Shown piece by piece: positions 23,032 through 30,800 of a DNA stretch of 64,000 nt; position 1 is the stretch's first letter; every line of letters starts with the position of its first letter. Source of the stretch: Telmatactis stephensoni (lineage: Eukaryota > Cnidaria > Anthozoa > Actiniaria > Isophelliidae); assembly GCA_029948255.1 (NCBI GenBank), contig JALIZF010001756.1:459001-523000 (forward strand), given 5' to 3'. The translations under genes were made by a program, and so were the position numbers. Under the pieces are notes generated by a model. It did no database searches. It was not told the DNA's origin and saw nothing but the letters and a program-made list of their open reading frames with translations.

Positions 23032-23696
23032 CATTATCCAAAAAACCTTGTTGCAACCACAGTGTACACTCCAAGACTGAATGACATATTTACCCAAACC
23101 TCAGTTCAATAAACCAACGTTATCAAATGACTCATTTATTTGTCGTCACGTTGTAAGTCACGTTACAAGTGATCTGCGAAGTTGTTAATCTTACAGTCTT
23201 AGAGTCTTTCGAAACCTATTTGACAAGAAAGTTGTCAAAAAATTTACATTGTTATCGCCTTTTTTCTTTATTACTTGAAGAATTCAAAGTCCACGAAATT
23301 AAACAAGGGCAAAAACGGTGCACTCGTAATATCACGTAACGCGCGTGCGAGTGTCCTTGTTACCTGCTGGTATACCTCATGAGCGACTTATAACAAATCT
23401 TAAATGTGTATATCTGATTGAAGAATAGATCTTAACTTTTCTTTTTAAATTATAAAGAAAACATAGAAGGTCAAGCAATGAGGAAATTTAAACAAGGACT
23501 AAAGGAACAAGTAGTGGAAGTTGGGTTCCAGAGGAGTAGTGTACGCAAGAGGTTCAAAGACATAGAGGGTCAAGCATTGAGAAGAATTGACAGACGAACA
23601 ATGGCACCAGATGTTTTTGAAGGATTTAAAGAGGTAGCAGGAATGGGAAGGACAATAGAGTGCAAGCCATATAGTACAAAATCTACTTTGTACTAA
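1316..23696 (+). CDS. Multi-exon DED / TRADD-N-like / coiled-coil / helical-repeat protein (putative death-domain-family scaffold)
   Basis: Eight inferred exons join in frame into 1214 codons: 1316-1607, 3607-3630, 15118-15135, 16405-16779, 18393-20939, 21264-21377, 22283-22318 and 23458-23696 (stop TAA). Every junction has AG/GT borders and every intron is phase 1. Domains by residue: DED-like helical bundle about 5-92; short Gly/Ser-rich linker from two micro-exons about 98-111; hydrophobic segment about 124-158; TRADD-N-like region about 160-232; Lys/Glu-rich coiled coil about 285-355; six close copies of a 55-residue repeat plus weaker ones about 455-840; an all-helical tail; and a basic C-terminus. 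Known: DED and TRADD-N domains are homotypic adaptor modules in apoptosis and innate immunity. Inferred: an oligomerising signalling scaffold, possibly membrane-associated. No NACHT, kinase or caspase domain is visible. Least certain are the two micro-exons and the last exon. The gene could instead be two neighbours (exons 1-4 and 5-8), but the unbroken phase-1 match argues for one. Confidence 0.65.
1608..3606 (+). other. Intron 1 of the DED gene
   Basis: AT-rich. Holds only the (CT)n tract and its flanking repeat. No other gene is supported. Confidence 0.6.
2259..2420. repeat. (CT)n microsatellite with a shared left flank
   Basis: Nearly pure CT for about 70 bp, then CCCTC interruptions and more CT. 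The left flank (2195-2258: CAGTCTTGGAGCATACACTG, TTGTTGCAACAACATTTTTT) recurs inverted beside the (GA)n tract at 22953. Confidence 0.95.
3607..3630 (+). CDS. Exon 2: 24-bp micro-exon (linker)
   Basis: Preceded by a pyrimidine-rich TTTTGCAG and followed by GTGAGG. It adds eight residues, including Trp and Cys, in phase 1-1. It is supported by splice sites and phase only. It could be skipped without changing the frame, so alternative use is plausible. Confidence 0.4.
4389..4545. repeat. 39-bp tandem repeat, left arm (4 copies)
   Basis: The unit contains CATATTTATATGTGAAATCT and AATCTACAAATGAT, with an exact 39-bp period, so it stays open in frame. It appears inverted in the right arm at 11578-11808. 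Confidence 0.9.
4853..6120. mobile_element. 1.27-kb near-perfect palindrome
   Basis: The ends ACGTCTGAAGTAATTTG and CAAATTACTTCAGACGT are exact inverted copies. The arms run inward about 365 bp (to about 5225 and 5735). A further inverted pair lies within (about 5242-5350 against 5380-5475), around AATATGGC. Typical of a foldback element. Confidence 0.85.
6608..6912. mobile_element. About 300-bp MITE with long terminal inverted repeats
   Basis: The left end CTACCCCTGAGCTTTCCTAA and the right end TTAGGAAAGCTCTGTCAAGC..GGGTAG are inverted copies, continuing into CTCTGCAAGGATCTGCTTGA on both sides. Flanked by TAA-like sequence. Confidence 0.75.
7580..7870. repeat. About 110-bp tandem repeat (TATGTATT-rich)
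   Basis: The block TTTTGCATACTCTTATGTAT...CACATAGTGTATCAATA occurs about three times in a row. Related CTATGTA-rich sequence in the opposite sense lies at 9190-9620, so both may be arms of one inner element. Confidence 0.8.
10240..10555. repeat. About 110-bp tandem repeat (3 copies)
   Basis: The block ACATTAATTTAAGACCAAAT...TTGTACCAGAAACAAGAACA recurs at about 10310, 10400 and 10510. It lies just inside the right end of the inner element. Confidence 0.75.
10887..11572. mobile_element. 686-bp MITE with TA target duplication
   Basis: Begins CACTGCTTTTCAATTACACG and ends with its reverse complement. The inverted arms extend about 90-110 bp (GGTTTCGGTGGATGTCAATC). Flanked by TA on both sides, as in the Tc1/mariner superfamily. 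It splits the right arm of the outer foldback element, so it is younger. Confidence 0.8.
11578..11808. repeat. 39-bp tandem repeat, right arm (6 copies, inverted)
   Basis: Reverse complement of the left-arm unit. The copy number differs between the arms (six against four), showing independent expansion after the inverted repeat formed. Confidence 0.9.
11831..12639. other. Part of DED gene intron 2 without recognisable content
   Basis: AT-rich, no open frame of note, no inverted repeat found by eye. Confidence 0.5.
12640..12945. repeat. (AATA)n tetranucleotide tract
   Basis: About 300 bp of AAAT units with TGAA and GATA/GTAA variants. It adjoins SINE copy 2. Confidence 0.97.
12975..13215 (-). 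mobile_element. tRNA-derived SINE, copy 2
   Basis: On the minus strand it starts GGTGGCGTAGTGGTTCACCA (box A region), then GTTCGGGTTTGATTCCCGG (box B), followed by the shared body with the AACCAGAGAACCCAGAG block. It sits next to the (AATA)n tract at its tail. Confidence 0.85.
13490..14478. mobile_element. About 1-kb MITE (outer), host of the TTGTCGACAA element
   Basis: The left end TAATATACCGGGAAGGAGCG and the right end CGCCCCTCCCTCCGGCCTGT-AATATA are inverted copies, with GTGACGTCA motifs inside each arm. Confidence 0.6.
13766..14211. mobile_element. MITE filled with TTGTCGACAA palindromes
   Basis: The ends AGGGTCTCCGCAGACGAGAC and GTCTCGTCTGTGGAGGCCCT are imperfect inverted repeats. The palindrome (A/G)TTGTCGACAACT, or a half of it, occurs about eleven times in 440 bp in both senses. 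A related piece ends at 37855 with the same GGCCCTTAG terminus. Confidence 0.8.
14548..15072. mobile_element. About 525-bp MITE
   Basis: The left AAAGTCCTTATAACATGTAA and the right TTACATGTTACAAGGACTTT are inverted copies, as are the following AATAAAAGTTT blocks. No coding potential. Confidence 0.7.
15118..15135 (+). CDS. Exon 3: 18-bp micro-exon (Gly/Ala linker)
   Basis: Preceded by TTTCTATCAG and followed by GTAAAT. It encodes GGAQGA in phase 1-1. It is symmetric, so skippable. Evidence is splice-site and phase compatibility only. Confidence 0.35.
15136..16404 (+). other. DED gene intron 3
   Basis: Open frames here are short and lack homology. A short TCTATG repeat lies at 16199-16217. 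Nothing else is supported. Confidence 0.5.
16405..16779 (+). CDS. Exon 4: hydrophobic segment plus TRADD-N-like domain
   Basis: One hundred and twenty-five residues in phase 1-1 after TTTTTTGCAG. The first part is hydrophobic and helical (ILAGALLYSLF ... ILELIQQLLPVAMKIIG) and may be membrane-active or amphipathic. The second part begins with KEGSLCF and continues through LSSLRRLWGSYLDGTL, LQEVINAIPEVKKL and a strand-like EIDIEVTLDENEY. This order resembles the alpha/beta TRADD N-terminal domain, including its signature of a strand, then 'L..L...Y..G.L...L...L', then a strand and a final helix. In published surveys of TRADD-N proteins the domain often follows death-fold domains and hydrophobic segments, which matches the order here. 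The assignment rests on motif memory. HHpred against TRADD-N would settle it. The donor AAAG|GTGTAA is weak, and read-through ends ten codons later. Confidence 0.5.
17211..18278. mobile_element. 1.07-kb foldback element with TTAA target duplication
   Basis: Starts GGTGGCCCGTACCTATTGAT and ends with its reverse complement. The arms are about 430 bp with few mismatches around a short centre near 17700-17800. TTAA flanks both ends, the target site of piggyBac-type transposases. No transposase frame. It sits in the intron between exons 4 and 5 of the DED gene. Confidence 0.85.
18393..20939 (+). CDS. Exon 5: coiled coil and 55-residue tandem repeats (2.5-kb exon)
   Basis: Acceptor TTCTCATTCAG-like at 18392; the frame is open for 849 codons; donor GAAG|GTATAT. 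After a basic Arg/Ser stretch, a Lys/Glu/Gln-rich coiled coil runs from about 18530 to 18760. From 19049 to about 20040 six units of 165 bp (55 aa) follow with the core LLQVMQQHMQLLTKLDWS and a partner helix ending FQQFEFG. Weaker related units flank them on both sides. The pattern of two amphipathic helices per unit suggests an alpha-solenoid (HEAT/ARM-like) surface for protein binding. The 3' third (from about 20200) is helical and non-repetitive, and I recognise no family. An ATG at 18512 is a possible internal start if exons 1-4 belong to another gene. Confidence 0.75.
19049..20040 (+). repeat. Six in-frame 165-bp coding repeats
   Basis: The AATGAACTGTTACAAGTG-like core recurs near 19049, 19214, 19379, 19544, 19709 and 19874, giving an exact 165-bp period. 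A diverged unit follows at about 20042. The four units starting at 19379-19874 are almost identical at the DNA level, while the outer units are more diverged, as expected from recent unequal exchange within the array. Confidence 0.9.
21025..21162. mobile_element. Short MITE, TCGTATGA family, copy 1
   Basis: Inverted ends AGATTTCGTATGAATGTGAA and CAGTCATACGAAATCTACTC; GC-rich CCGTG repeats inside. Further copies at 21500-21732 and 55155-55270. Confidence 0.75.
21264..21377 (+). CDS. Exon 6: helical Lys-rich segment
   Basis: Acceptor GCCAACAG, donor CTTG|GTGAGA, phase 1-1, 38 residues. It reads as one or two amphipathic helices (LDDLVPVLQKHE, then KKVALKLKRTL). It is consistent with continuation of the exon 5 protein. 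It is flanked on both sides by copies of a short MITE. Confidence 0.5.
21500..21732. mobile_element. Short MITE, TCGTATGA family, copy 2
   Basis: Left TTTTCGTATGAGTGTGAAAC and right CAATCATGCGAAATCTACTC are inverted. It carries a duplicated AACTAGCTGTG segment, which explains its greater length. Confidence 0.65.
22283..22318 (+). CDS. Exon 7: 36-bp micro-exon
   Basis: Acceptor TTGCACACAG, donor CGAG|GTAAGG, phase 1-1, 12 residues. It has good splice sites and a compatible phase. It could be skipped without a frame change. Confidence 0.4.
22953..23030. repeat. (GA)n microsatellite with the same flank
   Basis: About 75 bp of pure GA. The right flank (23031-23085) is the inverse of the flank at 2195-2258, so both are the head or tail of one dispersed element. 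A related AACATCTTTTGGAACAGGTG is at 59293. Confidence 0.95.
23458..23696 (+). CDS. Exon 8: basic C-terminal exon, stop inside repeat-like DNA
   Basis: The acceptor is ATTATAAAG and the frame runs to TAA at 23694. It encodes 79 residues, rich in Arg and Lys, with a duplicated IEGQA(M/L)R(K/R) motif at each end of a 30-residue unit. The last ten codons and the following DNA match a dispersed repeat also seen at about 9780-9890 and, reversed, at 44800-44940, so the C-terminus may be transposon-derived. A shorter version using a GT donor at GAG|GTAGCA cannot be ruled out. Confidence 0.4.
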
Positions 23697-24017
23697 AAAA
23701 TATAAAATCCTTTGTTTTCCATTGTTTATTAGTGCTATTTTGCATTATTTAGCTAGTACAATTTCACAGATTAAGTGCGATCACTCTATGCCTGAGTGAA
23801 TTCTTAGTTATCGGATAACTAAATAGTTGTAGTTGTTTCACGGATATATGGCGTGCACTCTAACTCCACCTATCGTTGTAAGTAATATACGCTAAGGGTA
23901 TTTTCCCCCTACTTTTTTAACTCGTGGATACGCTACGCGTAGGAACGAGTTATTTTGAGGGGTCAGTTCAACCAGTACCTGTCAGTGGTAGCAGATGAAA
24001 CACATCCGTAGCTTAGC

Positions 24018-24200
24018 CTCCTCCGCAGGCAACACCGTTTTGTTTTCGTAAAAGAAGCTGCTGTCTTGGCTTCCTGTGTTGCGAAGTGTCCGAGCGCTGC
24101 CGCGCTCGCCTCAGTCTTGCGCTCGGAGACTTCGCAACACAGGAAGCCCCGACAGCGGCTTTTTTTCCGAAAACAAAACGGTGTTGCCTGCGGAGGAAAA
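24018..24200. mobile_element. Hairpin MITE (about 180 bp)
   Basis: CCTCCGCAGGCAACACCGTT on the left and its reverse complement on the right, with a matching inner stem (CTTCCTGTGTTGCGAAGT). It is GC-rich compared with its surroundings. It lies between the DED gene and lipoxygenase A. Confidence 0.85.
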
Positions 24201-24387
24201 TAACGTTCATAATAAACATACAGTGATCCAGTATTTATATTTCTTTATAGATTGATGTTATGCCACCAGGACATGAACCTAAAAGATATGGAAAAGTACT
24301 CACAATAATAGTAGTTGTGGGTTTGTTTGTATTATCAATTGTTCTTATCAATTATTTTAAATCATTTGTAAATTATTTGTATAAATA

Positions 24388-24885
24388 ATAATTTTGTTAC
24401 ACTGTCTGTTTCTAGATAATGTATAGTCCAAGCAATTATTCTGATGATTCTACATTTTATTTCTCTAAATTAAGTGTGAATACTATTAGTAATCAGACCA
24501 GGTATTAAGTAGGGGTAGGGTAAAGATAAATTTTGTCACACTGTCTAGTATTTGTAGATAATATATATTCCAAGCAATTTCTTTAATGATTACACATTTT
24601 ATTTCTTAAAGTATGAATACTATTAGCAATCCAACCAGGTACTAAGTAGTGGTAGGGTAAAGTATAATTTTGTCACACTGTCTGTCTGTTTGTAGATAAT
24701 ATATAGTCCAAGCAATTATTTTAATGATTATACATTTTATTTCTTTAAGTGTGAATACTATTAGCAATCCAATCAGGTACTAAGTAGGGGTAGGGTAAAT
24801 GATTCATTTTCTCACGTTGTTTGTTTCTAGATTCTATGATAGCGGCTAAAAATCCATTAATAAACTGACTATGTTGGTTCACAAT
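24388..24885 (-). repeat. About 137-bp tandem repeat of the lipoxygenase A 3' end
   Basis: The end of the last exon (about 32 codons), its stop and the 3' UTR are repeated twice more downstream. Cores starting GTGTGAATACTATTAG-like lie at 24474, 24611 and 24749 (the true gene end). The copies still show decayed PYxYLVPxWIANSIHT reading, but with frame breaks, and copy 2 has lost the in-frame stop. Each unit keeps an AATAAA-type signal, giving a ladder of possible polyadenylation sites. Confidence 0.85.
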
Positions 24886-27800
24886 GTCTGCAGCTTGCTT
24901 GTGTTGTAACGTGTTGCCGTAGTCAAACAAATGATCATATCTCAGTGAAGCAAGGTTCATTCCTAGAGCAGACTGGATCTGCAGTGAAAGGATAATGAAA
25001 TGATATACAATGAATAATCTAGCTGTTAGCAAGGGTGGGGTCTATTTGGGAAGGGTATGCGAGGCCTTCTGAGCAAGATGTTAATGATTCAGAGTTACAG
25101 AGTGCAGCTCAGCTTTAAAGTCCACAGTAGACGATTTTTGAACAGGAATAATAACGTGTTTTTAACTCCAATCTCTATTTCCCAATCCCCAAATTTTAGA
25201 GTATTATATTCTCATCCCTGATTCCGAGAAAGATTCCAGATAATCTCATATATAGTTCCTGATCCCGGGTTTTTTGATGACGGTCCCGCGGGTCTGCCCC
25301 TCGATCCTATATAAATCTCGTTATACGACCCTGTTTAGAATCCCAAGTTGGACCAGTATTACGTACCGTAGCAGTAACTTTATCAGGTATATTATATAAA
25401 TCATACTGTCCCTCTTTGACTCGTGGGTCATTATATAATTTAGTTGGCATGTTAGGTGTATACGATCCAAAATAGTTCGATGGGTAGTTGATAACACTAT
25501 GTTGTGCACTTGTTGTCCATATAATTCTAGTAACTACATCAACCAGTTGGTGTCTGGTTTTAATGGAAGGCGGAAAACGTTTTATCTGGAAAAGAAAATT
25601 GACGTCAGTTTGTAAGTTATGAATTCAAGTACTTTGTACAAGTGATGTCTATGCGATGTTCACGGCGGCTAAGGCTATTTTTAGTAATTTTGACATCACG
25701 CGCGCAAGGCTTTAAAACAATAGAATTCAAAAACCGAAAGCAAACGGTCCCGTCAACGCGCAGGTCTAAAACCAAATTTTATTGTTTGAGAGCCTTGCGC
25801 GCGCGATGGCGAAGTTACTAAAAAAAGCCTTAGCCGCCGCGAACATCGCACAGACATCAATACTGAGTTTCGCTCTCTTAGTATTATGGTCTCTTGGTGT
25901 AAATACGCAGTGTTACATCACTTACCATTGCTCTTCCACCGTCTGGCTTAACAGTGCCGTCAGCAGATACTTCATTAGCAAAATTTTGCAGGTCGTGGTC
26001 AGACTCTACCTGACATGAAGCTTTGTAATACCTACAAACAAATCAGCTCACTAGTCTTCACCATCGGGGTAATGATCAATTGCAGTGCGGTTCAATTCAT
26101 TGGAACAGAAAAGATGGAGGAGAATCGAATCATTCCTTGAGTTATACAACTAAGCATAATATTGACTAAAAGACACATCGATCAATGCATTGTATTCTCA
26201 TTCCTCCCGATTTAAGGTGGTATTGGGGCAACTAACTTATCACTTGATAAACGTTTTGGCGCAAATGGTTCAATCACGTATATAGCTCCTCGCGCGCGGT
26301 CCTTTTTAACGCGGCAAATCATGCTCCAAGCGCGGCCGGGTCTTCCTCACTTATCGCACAACTAAATAAGGCGCAATCACACACCATACAGATAGTTTTA
26401 GAGCAATCACGCCAAAACAATTTTCCAACCTGTCCCCGAGGTGTACATTCACGCACCACCTTTCACCTCACAACAAGAGAAGGAGAAACATTTCTTAGTT
26501 GTACATACAGGTAGACATAGCTTTTGGCCATGTTCTTGATGCTATTGTAGATCAACAAACCATCATCTCTGTAGGGAAAGTATGGCACTTTACTTTTGTC
26601 ATCCATTCCTCGTCTCTACATCAATATAAACAAAGAAGCATCAATTCTTATATTTATTATAGCAAGTTATTGTGCACACCTGTTCCAACAAGGTTGTCCT
26701 TGATATTGTTGCATGTTGCATTGATGGACTGAATGCATTAAGTGCAATGTTTAATTGCATAACAAAAGATGCAGCAAAATTGGCTCTGTGTTCCCTCTTA
26801 GATGGAATCTCTGCAAACTTGTCAGACTTGTCAGCATTTTGTGCGCATGGCAAAAACTGCATATTATGTCTCTTTTGGCTATACCTGCCAAGTAATTACC
26901 TTGATATTAGAAGGAAAGTCAGTATCATCCCAGCTCAAGTTATCGAATGCCCTCTTCATTGCTGTATATCCACCATTATAACCAATAGCAAACAGCTTGT
27001 CTGATGTTCCACCGATGCCTGTCAGATCCTTAATATTGAACTTATTGGTACCCATTACACCTCGGCAATGGAATTGTAGTATCTGGCGCAATGGGTGAAA
27101 ATAGTAAAAATGGCGAAGAACAGCGACGCAGATTGGTTCCATAAAAAGATGAAGTTTAAGCAAATGCTCGACGGATCCCGAGTAAGCAAAATCAGCAACC
27201 TGGACTGTTTGCTTTGCCAGTAGCCACTGATCTCCGTCTCTTCGTGTGCGGACGATAGAATCTTTAACAAAAGAAATGTTTAGAGTCAATTTTGTTCGTC
27301 GTAAAACTGAAGTTGGACGTGCGCGCACGTGTGCTGTGTGCTCTCATAGAGCACGGATCACATGCGTCCTTTAGCCAATCTGGGTACGCCTTATGTTAAA
27401 ATCATTTGGTAATCATTTATAGTGCACGATCCACATGTGTCGACCAATCAAAGTGCTAGTTATATCCTAGTTGCCTAATAACAGAGAATATAGTGAATAC
27501 CTTTAGTATGTCCCATTTGAATAGCTACTGGAATCATTTCATTAGCCTGTGTCTTGTCTCTGCTTGGTTTGGACACAAAGATAGCAATAGGTGACACCGC
27601 GTCCATTATTTTTCTGTTTTTGATTGGTGGGGGCGGTTCCTTTTTGGTAGGTATCCCATCAAGCACTGGGTAATGAAGGACAAACACGTGACCTTCACTG
27701 ATTGCCTAGATACAGAAATACACTTGTGATGAATGCGTCACTAAGAAGTTATATACCAATTTTAGAAAAAACATATACAAAACAACCAAACCACCGAGCT

Positions 27801-30800
27801 AGACTTTTAAAGATAACAATGAACATCTTAGTTTAGCCCTGTTCCAAGGAGTCATAAAAGCTATAAACTAAATTGAAAAATTTCAGTGAGTGCTTGTTGG
27901 AGATTCAAAACAATATGTCCTTAAATATTGGTTAAAAACGACAGGGATTGTATCAAAACTTTGACCAAGATTTAATTCGCATTTTGCTTGTGACTCTATT
28001 ATATTCGTATTTTTCTCGTTGTTTTGCCAGTAATTTACGTCATTTAAACAAAACGGCGATGGAGATAAAAATAAATATGAAAATGATCCTTTTAATTATG
28101 AAAAATAAATAAAACGAAAAAGAGGCAATATAATTTTAATCCAGCTTCGAGTTAAACCCATGACAGTATGGTCACAAAGAAAGGATTGTCAGAAATCTAT
28201 AAAACTGTCATCAAAGCAATAAACATAGTAAGCTTACTTGTTGAATGCTGATGTCCATTCCTAACGCGTCCTGTACGGCTGCTTGCCAATTAAACTTGTC
28301 ACTCAATTTGTTTTTCAGGCTGTTCCAATTAACTCCGGCTGTTTACGGCATAAATAGCATTAGAGCAGACATGCAGGAGATTAAAATTTCGAAAATCGTT
28401 TCGGAGCAATTTTGGAAATCATTTCGGAGACTTGAAGTCACTTTGCCGGGGAAAAATAAAGTGATTTAATTAGCAAACACGTGATTTTACGTCCACGTAA
28501 AGAGGACGTAAAAAGAAGTAAATTGGTGTCCTAAGCGTGGCGTCGCGACGTCGCTCGTCATCACGCTGGTCACACAACGAACGAATGAGATATATGTATT
28601 ATTTCACGTCCTGTTCTTGCGTCGCGTACCGCGTCAAGTTATGCTAAATCAGCTAGTTTCGGAGTCAGGGATCAAGTCCTTGCATCACACTAAAAGTGTT
28701 TTACCTTGAGAAGGCAAAGCAACTCTCGCAATTGACATGGGATTGCCACCAGCTAATCGTTGCTCGGTGAAGACTCGGTCTTCTCTCCAGTTACAAAACC
28801 TTGTTAACCTTTCAAATGGTTTGGCTTTTTGTGTGAAATAAAGACGGAAATATTTGTGGTGTTCCTGAAAGAAAGGGGAAATGTATACAATGTTAACGAG
28901 ACTGGTCGAGGAGGAGGAGAAGCTCAACAGCCCTGAACCAATTTCTCACATCATTCACTTCCGACTAATTCAATAGCTATTCAATAACTATTCAATCATA
29001 TATATCTCAACGAAACGCCCGTATGAAACTGTTTAAGGGTGCGCACCATAGTCTGACTTTATTAACATCTTACCGTTGGCATATTCAAGTACTGCGACTC
29101 AATCATAAATTTCAAGACACTCTTGTAGTCGTCCACTGTTTTAAACTGTTTCCCGTTATTCAAACCAAGAAACCTATAGACAAGTTTTAAATTCCTTGGT
29201 GACATCTTTGTGTAAATGGCCATCCATTCAGCATTCACTGGGTCGTTCTTGTAAATTTCTACCAGTCCTTTAACGGTTACATTCAGTCCTGGGTAAAGAC
29301 TGAGAAAGGTAGGACCAAGTTTGTAGGTTCCCTTGTTGTTATGGATTTCTTTATCGACTTTACGTGCGCAGTATGGGTTAAGGTTACGTTTAAGGCTTAC
29401 TGGACAGCTTACTGTAAAGAAGACATGAATACAGTGTAAATTGATAAAGTTGACTAATTGGATAACTCGAATTTTCGATAACTTGAACAAAACAGATTTC
29501 CCTAGCCTGTAGATTTGCTTCGTACATCACTCACAATCCAGACTTCCGATAACAATAACCGTTTTGAATTTCCCTTGGACACTCGAGTGTATGGTCAACA
29601 GAAAGAAATTGCAGCAGATAGATATACATTTTGGCTTTTTGTGACTTTACAGTTTTGTTCGTTGCAAGATATATTCATTCATTTGTGGATTCATTCGTTC
29701 CCTCGCATTTTCGTCAGCTCGTTCATTCATTATTTTTCATTTATCTATTCATTTTTTACCTTGGATATCACTAAAGACATAGACATCCATAACACCATGG
29801 CCACCGATACCTTTCTTGCATCGTGTAGATTTCTTCGTTTTGTAAAACAGCTCAACTCTCCCCAAGCCTGACCTACAAACGCCTCCATTTTGCACAGAGA
29901 ACATGCCATATCCTTCTTTATTTACTGCTTTTGCGCATGCGCTTATTGGATCGTTTTCGTGTGAGAAGTCACCCATCTTGATTGACATCATGTTTATCGT
30001 ATCGTTATAGCAACCAAAGTGTTCGAACATCCGGGTAGCTCTGACAACTATGCAAATGATGAATTAAAAGTAAGACTGTGCAATTTTGTTCATCGCAGTA
30101 AAATAATATTACCATTAATTTCTATAGCAATTGCTTTTAGTAAATCAGTTAACGTTTATAGTGATGAATTTGGTGACATTTTTCTTCTGGCAAATTCAAA
30201 ACGTTTCTTCTTTAGGCATAAATTAAAGGAAGGCTGAAGTCTAAAAATGACCGATTTTGATGTCATTTAATTATTCTGATTATTCAGACATTTTAGTAAC
30301 GATTTCGAAGGTTCAGTTCTCGTATCCGCGCGCGGTCATACATGATCTTCTCTAGGGACACTGATACGGTACGCCGTACGGTAATGGTAACGATCCGGTA
30401 CGGAAAATACGCCCACAGTTGCCAACTGCAGCGCAAAAATCTGTTCTGTGAATTATGTCTATACAATTTCTCTTCTAACACGGCCACCACATTGGCAATC
30501 ATTGTGAAGGATGTATTAACTAAATAGTTAGATGTTCCAAATGTAACCGCAGATGAGCACTTCAATGTTTTTTGGGGCATTGCTAAAGTTTTATGATGGA
30601 TGACAAGCCAAAAGAAGTTGTGATACCATTGCGAATAAGTAAATTTCAAACCGTCTTTTTTTGAAGTCTATAAGAGGTTTATAACAGGTACAAAGTGATC
30701 TAATGTCAATGAAATATTTAGTACTAATACTTACCATTATTTCGCGGTTGTTTAGCTTCAAAATAAGGCAAAGAAAGTGCTAAGAGGCAAGTACCTAAGG

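Noticed and set aside
24474..24700. Possible additional lipoxygenase C-terminal exons
   Set aside because: The copies have frame breaks, and copy 2 lacks the stop; no other exons accompany them.
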